A DNA stretch of 6,704 bases from Prevotellaceae bacterium. Its GTDB lineage: Bacteria > Bacteroidota > Bacteroidia > Bacteroidales > UBA932. Below the pieces are notes generated by a model, which saw nothing but the letters and a program-made list of their open reading frames with translations, ran no database searches and was not told the origin of the DNA. The position numbers were made by a program, and so were the translations under genes. The DNA lies in the NCBI GenBank assembly GCA_031289995.1, contig JAITOI010000132.1:1-6704 (forward strand), in the 5' to 3' direction. Every line of letters begins with the position of its first letter. The stretch's first letter is position 1. Shown piece after piece: positions 1-6,186 of the stretch.

Positions 1-257
1 CTACTAAGGTTGCCTGCAAAAATAAGGTTTTGCAATGGCTTGGGCAGTGGCAAAGAACCTCACGGCTGGTGAGTGTGGTTTGCGAACCTCATTTCAACCT
101 AATTTTTCTAACAAAACAACCTCAGTAGCCATGATAACGTATGATATTTCTCAACCTCATTACCTCCTTAAATTTGTAGAGACGTGGCGCACCGCGTCTG
201 TACTGTTGCCAAGCTCAACCCATTGTAAAACCTTAGTTTGTCAGGCAACCTTAGTAG
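1..257. repeat. Segment bounded by 38-bp inverted repeats (MITE-like or large hairpin)
   Basis: Positions 1-38 and 220-257 are reverse complements of each other at 34 of 38 positions. Both outer ends read CTACTAAGGTTGCC going inward. With a short gap the pairing goes on into a CTTGG/CCAAG match. The 180 bp between carries no convincing gene: the frame open from 35 has no recognisable protein and no promoter. The left arm also holds a small hairpin (TGCAAAA at 15-21 with TTTTGCA at 28-34). Size and structure suggest a non-autonomous miniature element or a long stem-loop. The left end coincides with the window edge, so the true boundary and any target duplication cannot be seen. Confidence 0.6.
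176..203. repeat. 28-nt imperfect palindrome
   Basis: GTAGAGACGTGG at 176-187 pairs with CCGCGTCTGTAC at 192-203 around a 4-nt CGCA loop. There is one mismatch (G179 with G200) and one G-T pair. It lies inside the inverted-repeat-bounded segment, just inward of its right arm. Its layout (GTAGAGACG then CGTCTNTAC) resembles short palindromic interspersed repeats of Bacteroidota and cyanobacteria as I recall them, but I cannot confirm copy number here. Confidence 0.5.
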
Positions 258-272
258 CCAGGGATGCATGTG

Positions 273-334
273 TGCGTCTTGCGCACGGAGCACAGGCCTC
301 ATTTAGGGCACAACCTACACCCCTGCGCACGGCA
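273..334. repeat. Left copy of a 62-bp direct repeat flanking the toxin-antitoxin unit
   Basis: This stretch recurs in the same orientation at 1372-1434 with one substitution (C291 against A1391) and one single-T length difference. Similarity stops abruptly at both ends. Within it, the 9-mer TGCGCACGG occurs at 280-288 and again at 324-332, marking out a 53-bp core. No gene reads convincingly across it. The two copies enclose the antitoxin, toxin, terminator and REPIN-like repeat, a block of about 1.04 kb. Confidence 0.8.
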
Positions 335-360
335 GAACGATTGGACATGCTGGCATTGTC

Positions 361-390
361 GCATAGTCGCACATCGCATAGTCGCACATC
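361..390. repeat. 15-bp exact tandem duplication
   Basis: GCATAGTCGCACATC occurs twice in perfect tandem (361-375 and 376-390), preceded by a partial match (GTCGCATAGTC). It lies in noncoding DNA between the left 62-bp repeat and the antitoxin promoter. It may be replication slippage or paired operator half-sites. The distance to the promoter, about 45 bp, would allow either. Confidence 0.6.
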
Positions 391-435
391 AAGTTGGAGT
401 AGCGCCTCAAAAAAAGATTTAGTGGAAAAATGTTG

Positions 436-443
436 TACCTTTG
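436..443 (+). promoter_or_regulatory. Promoter -7 element of the toxin-antitoxin operon
   Basis: TACCTTTG fits the Bacteroidota -7 consensus TAnnTTTG exactly and is identical to the -7 element of the rRNA promoter in this window. No clear TTTG -33 box is present at the expected 19-21 nt distance. The best candidate is a weak TTTA near 418-421, too close, so the promoter may be weak or regulated. Transcription would begin near 449-451, about 30 nt before the ATG at 481. Confidence 0.55.
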
Positions 444-480
444 CGCCCGAATAAATAATGCCTTTTTTAAACCTTCGAGT

Positions 481-684
481 ATGAAAACTTCAACGCCCAC
501 CAGCCACGAGCAAGCGGCTGAAATGCTATGCGAGCGGCCTACAGCAGCTGCGCAAAAGCCGTCTCCTGCGGACATCAAAGCCCAGCTGCTGCAGCTGCTG
601 ATGCAAGCCCCCACATGGACTGACGCAGAATACCACAGCTACTTGCAGGCGCGGAAACACCTTAGCCAGCTGAGAACACAATGA
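481..684 (+). CDS. Putative antitoxin of a VapC-type toxin-antitoxin pair (67 aa)
   Basis: I do not recognise a named family; the call rests on position. The frame is open from an ATG at 430, but that codon lies upstream of the TACCTTTG promoter element. The ATG at 481 (MKTSTPTSHEQ) is therefore the likely start, giving 67 residues. The protein is small and polar. Its first half is rich in Ala, Pro, Thr and Glu, and its second half has likely helices (KAQLLQLLMQA, then TDAEYHSYLQARKHLSQL). No AbrB, MazE, ribbon-helix-helix or Phd signature is obvious. The stop overlaps the next start in ATGA (681-684), the usual coupled arrangement for antitoxin then toxin. In VapBC pairs the antitoxin binds and masks the PIN nuclease and usually represses the operon; both roles are inferred here. 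The upstream 15-bp tandem repeat is a possible operator. Confidence 0.6.
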   Translation: MKTSTPTSHEQAAEMLCERPTAAAQKPSPADIKAQLLQLLMQAPTWTDAEYHSYLQARKHLSQLRTQ

Positions 685-1064
685 TACTGTTAGACACCTC
701 TGTCTTGATAGAAATGTTTCGCGAAAAAGACAAGACCAAAACATTCTTTTTACAGCTGCTGGAGCGCGAAATTGAGTTTGCCATATCTACCATAACCCGC
801 TACGAAATCCTGATAGGAAGCAACGAGCGACAAGTGGATTATTGGAATAATTTTTTGAGCCTTTTTGATGTACTTCCTTTTGATGTCGGCACCTCCGCTT
901 GCGCAGTAAATATCTACAAAGATTTGAAGCGCAGAAACCAGCTAATTGATTTGGCCGATTTGATGATTGCCGCTACTGCCATTGCCTACCGCCTTCCCAT
1001 AGCCACCACCAACACAAAACATTTCAAGCGCGTGGCGGATTTGACCATTATAGAGCGTAGGTAG
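681..1064 (+). CDS. vapC: PIN-domain toxin, VapC-like ribonuclease (127 aa)
   Basis: The 127-residue length is typical of a single-domain PIN toxin. Motifs appear in order: MILLDTSVLIE with Asp5, the first metal ligand; a helix with RYEILIG (Glu42); IDLADLMIAATAI with Asp90 and Asp93; and a late ATTNTKHFKRV segment in which Asn111 stands where a fourth acidic residue is found in some relatives. VapC toxins are magnesium-dependent endoribonucleases that cleave tRNA or rRNA to stop growth. The target here cannot be read from sequence. Translation is coupled to the upstream antitoxin by ATGA overlap, and a hairpin terminator follows 34 bp after the stop. The gene is visibly more AT-rich than porU/porV and lies between direct repeats, which suggests acquisition by transfer. 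The PIN call is firm; membership of VapC rather than a related PIN toxin group is less so. Confidence 0.85.
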   Translation: MILLDTSVLIEMFREKDKTKTFFLQLLEREIEFAISTITRYEILIGSNERQVDYWNNFLSLFDVLPFDVGTSACAVNIYKDLKRRNQLIDLADLMIAATAIAYRLPIATTNTKHFKRVADLTIIERR

Positions 1065-1097
1065 ACACTTCCACCATCCTAACCTAATAGCACCTCC

Positions 1098-1138
1098 AAA
1101 AAAGGTTTAGCCGATGGACGGGCTAAATCTTTTTTTTT
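1098..1138 (+). terminator. Intrinsic terminator after the toxin gene
   Basis: GGTTTAGCC at 1104-1112 pairs with GGCTAAATC at 1121-1129 (9 bp, one G-T pair) around an 8-nt loop. A run of nine T follows at 1130-1138. Six A at 1098-1103 precede the stem, so it could also act on transcripts coming from the right. It closes the toxin-antitoxin operon. Confidence 0.85.
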
Positions 1139-1222
1139 GAGGCGCTGTCCATGACGGCGATATGGATTACATGTCCAAGCGTCCTGCATGGCGCACGGGT
1201 GTTGGGCGTTCCTGCGCTCGTT

Positions 1223-1339
1223 GTCATTGCGGGCTTGACCCGCAATCTCCTCGCTGACCTACTTCGCATCCCGTCGCAATGATGGCATGGTGAAGGAATG
1301 CAGGCGAGCATGGAGATTGCGAGTCAAGCCCGCAATGAC
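1223..1339. repeat. REPIN-like pair of inverted palindromic repeats
   Basis: The 28-mer at 1223-1250 and the reverse complement of 1312-1339 agree at 27 of 28 positions. The left arm is itself a hairpin: ATTGCGGG and CCCGCAAT around CTTGA (1227-1247). The right arm has the same hairpin with one stem position changed (A1322). Two small palindromes in inverted orientation about 60 bp apart is the architecture of a REPIN or BIME. GTCATTGCGGGCTTGACCCG resembles widespread interspersed repeats as I recall them. Such elements are usually moved by a RAYT transposase encoded elsewhere. In RNA the whole unit would fold into one long hairpin. Confidence 0.7.
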
Positions 1340-1371
1340 GGCGTCGTGGGACCTGCGGACGGCAACCAGCT

Positions 1372-1434
1372 TGCGTCTTTGCGCACGGAGAACAGGCCTC
1401 ATTTAGGGCACAACCTACACCCCTGCGCACGGCA
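1372..1434. repeat. Right copy of the 62-bp direct repeat
   Basis: This matches 273-334 with one substitution and one extra T, in the same orientation. The internal TGCGCACGG 9-mers sit at 1380-1388 and 1424-1432, with the same 44-bp spacing as in the left copy. It lies 32 bp after the REPIN-like unit and 77 bp before the porV stop codon. It forms the right boundary of the block holding the toxin-antitoxin operon. Confidence 0.8.
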
Positions 1435-1511
1435 AGCCGCTACCAACATTTCGTTTCATCCAACACAATCTAAAACCATGATGGCTGCTGGTATTTTGGG
1501 ATGGAGACAAG

Positions 1512-2726
1512 CTACTCCGCCGACGTCGTAGTTGGCCCGCGCCGTAGGCGCTGTACGATGTTCAGGTCGAGCGACAGCGTTACGCGTAGCGTGTTCGACA
1601 GCGGGTCTTGGTTCGTAAAGGCGTACAGGTACGAGAGGTCGAGGCCAATCACGCTGTACTTGATTCCCGCGCCAAACGTGAGGTAGCGGCGGTTGCCCTT
1701 GCGCTTCGAGTCGTGAAAATATCCGCCGCGCAGATTGAACATTTTGCGGTAGCTGTACTCAAGACCGCCGCCAAACATAACCTCGCTCAACTCCTCGTTT
1801 GCTCCGTAGGGCGCGTCGTAGAACGATTGTATCATTCCCGAAATGGCGCCAACATTGGGGTTCATGCCACGCATCGTCTTGCCATCCATTATAAAAGTGT
1901 TGCCGCCGGTTTCGGTAGAATCGTAGAGTGCGGGTGGCGAGGGAACAAGCAGCTTGCTCAGCTCAATGCCCAGCATGAAGCTGTTGTCCTCATCGATGTT
2001 GACCGTGTAGCGACCGCCAAGGTGCATGGTTGCTGGCATGAAATATTTTTGCGAGCCTTCGGCATACGAAATTTTTGTGCCGATGTTGGAGATGGTAAAA
2101 CCCATAGCCCACTCGTTGTCGCGGTGCTCGCGCTGGTAGTATATCGCAATGTCGGTGCCGAATCCGTTGGCGGGCGTGAGGTTGTTGAAGTCGCTGGCCT
2201 CAGGATTGGTGTAACCGCCGGTGAGGTCGGAGCGCACGTAGCGCAGGGTGAGCGCGGCTGCAATGTTGTTGCCAAACTTGCGCGAGTAGGCCGCATCGAA
2301 CGAAAATTCGGCGGGGTTAACCTTCGTGATGTAGTTGCCGTAGGGGTCCATGATGTCCATGTCGCCCAGCGTAAAGTAGCGCAGCCCAATGCTGGCGGTT
2401 TGCAGGTTGTCGAACTTGTAGTACATGCTGCCGTAGTTGATGCGCACGTCCTGCACAAGGTTGGAGAGCCAGGGTGTGACGGAAAGCCCAATGCCCATCT
2501 GCGCTGAGGCGAAGGGATACTTGGCGGCGTTCCAGTGCTGCGAAAACACGTCAGCTGAGGTGGCCACACCCATGTCGGCCATACCCGCAGCGCGCGCATC
2601 GGGCGTTACGTTCATGATGGGCACAGCCATCTGTATTGGGTTGAAGAGTGCATCGCCCGCAGCCATTGCGTAGCTTGGCAGCAGCGCAAGTGGGCAAAGT
2701 ATCCGCAGAAATTTTCGGTTAACCAT
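1512..2726 (-). CDS. porV: Type IX secretion outer-membrane shuttle protein PorV (404 aa)
   Basis: PorV (LptO, PG27 in Porphyromonas gingivalis) is a FadL/OmpP1-like beta-barrel of the outer membrane. It takes cargo from the SprA translocon and delivers it to the PorU sortase complex. The start at 2726 gives a signal peptide: a basic MVNRKF, then a hydrophobic stretch and Ala-rich cleavage region near residues 20-24. The family hallmark follows at residues 42-70 (PDARAAGMADMGVATSADV, then SQHWNAAKY). The rest is alternating barrel strands with repeated Gly/Tyr/Phe patterns (GLRYFTLGDMDIMDPYGNY, YFMPATMHLGGRY, LRGGYFHDSKRKGNRRYLTFG). The last strand (NTLRVTLSLDLNIV) is followed by a polar tail QRLRRGPTTTSAE of uncertain meaning. 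It begins 33 bp after the porU stop, a gene order also known in P. gingivalis (PG0026-PG0027). An AT-rich leader lacking Shine-Dalgarno is usual for the phylum. The gene is intact. Confidence 0.93.
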   Translation of the reverse strand: MVNRKFLRILCPLALLPSYAMAAGDALFNPIQMAVPIMNVTPDARAAGMADMGVATSADVFSQHWNAAKYPFASAQMGIGLSVTPWLSNLVQDVRINYGSMYYKFDNLQTASIGLRYFTLGDMDIMDPYGNYITKVNPAEFSFDAAYSRKFGNNIAAALTLRYVRSDLTGGYTNPEASDFNNLTPANGFGTDIAIYYQREHRDNEWAMGFTISNIGTKISYAEGSQKYFMPATMHLGGRYTVNIDEDNSFMLGIELSKLLVPSPPALYDSTETGGNTFIMDGKTMRGMNPNVGAISGMIQSFYDAPYGANEELSEVMFGGGLEYSYRKMFNLRGGYFHDSKRKGNRRYLTFGAGIKYSVIGLDLSYLYAFTNQDPLSNTLRVTLSLDLNIVQRLRRGPTTTSAE

Positions 2727-2754
2727 GAAAATAAAATTAAAAGAAAACGAACTA

Positions 2755-2785
2755 CAAAGTTAATGCAAAACTACCAATTTTTCAA
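2755..2785 (-). promoter_or_regulatory. Possible internal promoter for porV
   Basis: On the minus strand TAACTTTG (2762-2755) is an exact TAnnTTTG -7 match, sharing its TAA with the porU stop codon. A TTG (2785-2783) lies 20 nt upstream, a fair -33 box. Transcription would start near 2748-2750, about 23 nt before the porV ATG, inside the 33-bp porU-porV gap. It may let porV be made in excess of porU. The motif is short, so chance is possible. Confidence 0.4.
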
Positions 2786-5700
2786 CTTTTTCTGCGTGTT
2801 CTCCGTTTTGACAACGAACTTTAACTTTGTAAATATAGGTTCCGCGCCCTATCCTTGCGCCGAAATCATCACATCCATCCCACTCTATGGGAGCGCTGCG
2901 CAGCGCATTATTGCTGGGTTCTACGCGCTGCCGCAGGGTTTTTATCAGCTTGCCCGAGATGGTAAAAATTTGCACCATCGCCTCCATTTCCGTGTACGGC
3001 CGGTTGTGCTCGAAGAAGAAGGCGGTGCGCTGCGTGAACGGGTTCGGGTAGTTGAGCACGTGGCTCAGCGTAAATTTTTCCTCGTCGGCCACGCGAAAAT
3101 CCACGCTCTGCTCGGCCGCATTGTTGGCCACGTCCCACACCTTGAGCGTGGCGGTGTACGGCCCTTTTTCGAGCGGCGGAATGGGAAATTCCACGCGCCC
3201 GCTCGTGTAGCTGTCGGCGTTGGCAGCGTAGTAATTGTTCAGGTTGTAGCTCTTGTTGTTTTGCAGCAAGCTAAGCGTGATGTCGCGCCCCGCCCCGTTT
3301 CCCACGGTGTTGATGCCGCTGCTGTCGGCAAGGTGGGCAATGAGGGTGGGCGTTTCGTTGGTGATGCCGCCCGGCACCCACTGCTCGTTGTTCATGTACA
3401 TGCGCACGCTGGGCGGCGTGGTGTCGGCGATGGCGTTGCTGCTGGCGCCGCCCACCGGCACGCGGCTACTGCCCGCTGCCAGCTGCTCGCCATACTTGCC
3501 CACGTAGGTAATTTTGCCCTGCCCAATGCTGGGAATAATGTCCTGCGGCACCACAAACCGCGCGGTAAATTCGCCGTTGCGCACCACCGCCTTGCCGCGG
3601 TACAGCAGGTTGGTTTGCGAGCGGTACGCAAACGGTGTCTCGCCGCTATTGCCGAGCGTTAGCTTGGTTTGCTCCTTGTCGAACACGCTCACAAAAATGG
3701 TGTCAACGCCCGCCGTCGCGCCCCTCACCATGCCGCTGATGCTGGCGTGTGCCAAGGCTTTCAGCGTGTCGGGCGTGGCCAATGCCGTGCTGTTGATGCG
3801 CGTGGTGTTGACCTCAAGCGTAGCAAAGTTGAGCATCATCGCGGGGTCACCAAGCAGCGTAAAGTTGAGCTGGTTCACGCCGGTGCTGGCGCTGTTCTTG
3901 GTGTGGCGCACCATGTCGCCAATGCGCAGGTGCTTGCCGTTGCCGTCGGTGGTAAAAAAATATTCGATGAATTTTTGGTTGAGCACGGCGTTCGAGCTGG
4001 AGTACACCAGCCTTGTGGTCGACAGCATGGCAATGGCTCCACCATTGGGCTGCGCAAGCATTGCCTCGCCGGCCGAGCGGGCGTTGAAGTCGTCGTAGCG
4101 GCTGAACTCGCAGGTGGCGGTAACAAACATGGGGTATCGCCCGCGGTTGTTCCATCGCCGGATGTCGTCCATGGTTACCACCTGCTCGTGCGACAGCCAT
4201 TGGTCGTTGGCGTGTCCGGTGTAGTTCACCAGCATGGCGCCGTTGCCAATGGCGCTGGCAATGGCGCTCGTAGCGTCGGGGTAGCGCTTGCCCTGCGCCA
4301 GCGCCAGCTGCACGTAGGCGTCGAGGTAGATGCGGTTCACGTAGTACGACGGTGCGCTATCCATGATGTAGCAGCTGATGGCTTCGGCCTGCCTCATGTG
4401 GTCGTTGTTGTCCTTGTCGTCGGCAATGATGATGCACTTGCTCATCCAGTCACCGCTTAGGTTTGCGCTGTACTGCTCAACTTTTGATACCATCGCATTA
4501 GCCTCGCTGAGCGTGCTCGCGGGCAGCCGTCCAACGGCCATGTCGAGCTGAGCTTTGTTGGCCGCAATCGTGCTGCTCATGCCGTTGTCGCCAAGGTACT
4601 CGTCGTCGTCGAGCAGCACAAAAAAATCGTCGCTCACAAACGAGCGCTCCGACACCAGCGAGTTGTCCGACTCGTAGGTGGGCAGCAGCCCCGCGCCTTT
4701 GCGGCTCTCGTAGTTCACGTACGAGCCGTCGCCCAACAGCAGCAAATATTTGGGCGCAGCCAACGGGTTGCGGCGGTAGAACATGCGCACAAAATTTCGG
4801 ATAGCGCTGGCATCGTGCATCCCGCTCGAAAACTCGTTGTACACCTCATCGCTCGTGGCCACCAGCACGCTCATTTTGTCGTGCTGCTCGTGAAATTTTG
4901 CAAGCCTTTTCGCAGCATCGGCGAAGTCAGGATGGGTAACGATTATCAGCTCCGCAGCCGGTGCGCCGTGCAGGTTTTGGTTGGGTAGCTCGCCTACAAA
5001 TTCGGGCTGCATGGCCATGCTTTCGGTGAACGCCACGAGCTCGCGCAGCTGCTCGGTTTCCAGCACAAAATTGATGTTGCCCGAAGCCGCAATATCGCCC
5101 ACTTCCTGCACGTCGTGGAGCTTGCTCACATCCCACACGCGCACGTTGCGCTGCGTGGTCGCAACGCTGAACCGCGTTACCTTTCCGGCACCCATTGTTT
5201 GCGCGTCGCGAAAAAGTAGCTGGGCACTTTTCAGCTCCAATTTTGCCCTCGCGTTGATGGTGCTGAAATCCCACAGACCCCACGTGGATGGCGAGTTGTC
5301 GGGCTTGTTGAACGTAACGCGCAGCGTAATGTTTTCGCGGTCGAGCACGATGTTTTCGAACAGCGCGGTGTCAGCGCACATCGCGTCAACACCCACCGTC
5401 ACCGGCCTGATGGGAAGCGTGTAGCTGCCCTCGCCATTCACCTGCACGGTGTAGCTGCTGCCTGTGGTGTTGCGGGCTGCAGCGCACACCTGCAGCTTCA
5501 TCAGCGGGTTGTTCATGTCGAGTCCAGGCACGCTGTAGCTGATGTTGTGCTGCGGATATTGGTCGTAAACTTCGTCGAAAAAACGTCGTCCCGAGCGCAG
5601 CAAATTCGTGTCGATACGCTCGCGGTAGTCGCGGTAGTCGTAGGTCTCGGTAACGTTGGTGGCGTTGGCCGCTTGCGCCGCAACGGGGATATCTTTCGTT

Positions 5701-6128
5701 GGTTTGCCGTCGGTGATGTACACGTAGGAGCCGCTTGTGTACTCGTTTTGCGCGTGCTCGAAGAATTTTTTTTGCGCGTTGTAGCGCCAGGTATTTTTTG
5801 CTTCGGCGTAGAAAAAAACGTTGCCGTTGCTTGCCTTCGCGGGCATTTGCAGCAGGTCGTCGGGGTGGCTTTCGCTGTTGCGGCGGGGCAATTCGCTGCA
5901 GCCATTACCCCACACGCTCACCGCGCTGGCATTGGGAAATCCCCACGTTCGCAGCATCGCTGCGGTGAGGCAGTACACGCCTGTTTGCTTCACGCGCAGC
6001 TTCACCCAACGCCCGCTGCTCAGCGCCGACGTTAGCGCCTCGCCAGCTCTTGGCTTCGCGATTTTATCCTGCGCATTTCCGGCGCAAAAAACGAGCAGAA
6101 TGGACATCAAAAACAACCGTTTTTTCAT
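2760..6128 (-). CDS. porU: Type IX secretion system sortase PorU (1122 aa)
   Basis: PorU is the gingipain-type (peptidase family C25) cysteine sortase of the cell surface. It cuts the C-terminal signal from exported proteins and attaches them to A-type lipopolysaccharide. I choose the ATG at 6128: it opens a clean signal peptide (MKKRLFLMSILLVFCAGNAQ, residues 1-20), and the upstream in-frame ATG at 6185 overlaps the promoter -33 box. Residues about 25-60 carry the PorU N-terminal pattern SSGRWVKLRVKQTGVYCL. The C25 domain spans roughly 390-770, with LLLLGDGSYVNYESR (462-476), DMAVGRLP (529-536), the catalytic His in YTGHAN (His639) and the catalytic Cys in TATCEFSRYDD (Cys673). The Cys corresponds to the known essential PorU cysteine. 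Beta-sandwich regions follow. A CTD-like domain with NYPNPF (1026-1031) ends in EKLVVLH; in known PorU this domain is kept. Length fits the family and the frame is uninterrupted. It is co-transcribed with porV downstream. Confidence 0.95.
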   Translation of the reverse strand: MKKRLFLMSILLVFCAGNAQDKIAKPRAGEALTSALSSGRWVKLRVKQTGVYCLTAAMLRTWGFPNASAVSVWGNGCSELPRRNSESHPDDLLQMPAKASNGNVFFYAEAKNTWRYNAQKKFFEHAQNEYTSGSYVYITDGKPTKDIPVAAQAANATNVTETYDYRDYRERIDTNLLRSGRRFFDEVYDQYPQHNISYSVPGLDMNNPLMKLQVCAAARNTTGSSYTVQVNGEGSYTLPIRPVTVGVDAMCADTALFENIVLDRENITLRVTFNKPDNSPSTWGLWDFSTINARAKLELKSAQLLFRDAQTMGAGKVTRFSVATTQRNVRVWDVSKLHDVQEVGDIAASGNINFVLETEQLRELVAFTESMAMQPEFVGELPNQNLHGAPAAELIIVTHPDFADAAKRLAKFHEQHDKMSVLVATSDEVYNEFSSGMHDASAIRNFVRMFYRRNPLAAPKYLLLLGDGSYVNYESRKGAGLLPTYESDNSLVSERSFVSDDFFVLLDDDEYLGDNGMSSTIAANKAQLDMAVGRLPASTLSEANAMVSKVEQYSANLSGDWMSKCIIIADDKDNNDHMRQAEAISCYIMDSAPSYYVNRIYLDAYVQLALAQGKRYPDATSAIASAIGNGAMLVNYTGHANDQWLSHEQVVTMDDIRRWNNRGRYPMFVTATCEFSRYDDFNARSAGEAMLAQPNGGAIAMLSTTRLVYSSSNAVLNQKFIEYFFTTDGNGKHLRIGDMVRHTKNSASTGVNQLNFTLLGDPAMMLNFATLEVNTTRINSTALATPDTLKALAHASISGMVRGATAGVDTIFVSVFDKEQTKLTLGNSGETPFAYRSQTNLLYRGKAVVRNGEFTARFVVPQDIIPSIGQGKITYVGKYGEQLAAGSSRVPVGGASSNAIADTTPPSVRMYMNNEQWVPGGITNETPTLIAHLADSSGINTVGNGAGRDITLSLLQNNKSYNLNNYYAANADSYTSGRVEFPIPPLEKGPYTATLKVWDVANNAAEQSVDFRVADEEKFTLSHVLNYPNPFTQRTAFFFEHNRPYTEMEAMVQIFTISGKLIKTLRQRVEPSNNALRSAPIEWDGCDDFGARIGRGTYIYKVKVRCQNGEHAEKVEKLVVLH

Positions 6129-6153
6129 CTTCAGTGGCAAAAAAATTATGCGA

Positions 6154-6186
6154 CTAAGGTACGTTTTTTTCGCATTTTCGGTCAAA
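6154..6186 (-). promoter_or_regulatory. porU-porV operon promoter
   Basis: Read on the minus strand, TTTG (6186-6183) is followed after 21 nt by TACCTTAG (6161-6154), a 7 of 8 match to TACCTTTG with the final TTTG changed to TTAG. Transcription would begin near 6146-6148, leaving a leader of about 20 nt before the porU ATG at 6128. The site overlaps the alternative upstream ATG at 6185 and so argues against that start. No Shine-Dalgarno is seen. Confidence 0.55.

Larger units (their letters stand above)
1139..1511. other. Gene-free stretch between toxin terminator and porV 3' end
   Basis: No gene is supported here. It contains the REPIN-like repeat and the right 62-bp direct repeat (listed separately). 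In 1139-1222 and 1435-1511 I see no gene, promoter or strong hairpin. In particular there is no obvious intrinsic terminator immediately downstream of porV on the minus strand. The REPIN-like hairpins or the bidirectional terminator at 1098-1138 could end the porU-porV transcript. The short frames in this stretch run through repeat sequence and match no protein I know. Confidence 0.6.

Noticed and set aside
361..390. CRISPR array
   Set aside because: There are only two abutting 15-bp copies without spacers. The 35-bp array at 6327-6493 likewise has no spacer structure.
35..454. 139-aa plus-strand frame across the left repeat region
   Set aside because: It runs through the inverted repeat, the 28-nt palindrome, the 62-bp direct repeat and the 15-bp tandem repeat. 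It has no recognisable domain and ends inside the toxin-antitoxin leader.
1608..2507. 299-aa plus-strand frame opposite porV
   Set aside because: It is antisense to an intact, recognisable porV. Its Val/Ala/His-rich composition is what the complement of GC-rich codons gives, and no family is recognised.
2822..2829. Plus-strand TAACTTTG resembling a -7 promoter element inside porU
   Set aside because: The nearest TTTG is only 11 nt upstream, far from the 19-21 nt needed, and no plausible plus-strand gene follows.
2763..3662. 299-aa plus-strand frame opposite the porU 3' end, with others at 3669-4460 and 5547-6035
   Set aside because: These are complement shadows of the long intact porU gene with biased Arg/His/Val composition, no promoter and no family match.
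6129..6185. Longer porU start at 6185 adding 19 residues
   Set aside because: It would bury the signal peptide behind an N-terminal extension, and its start codon overlaps the likely -33 box of the porU promoter.
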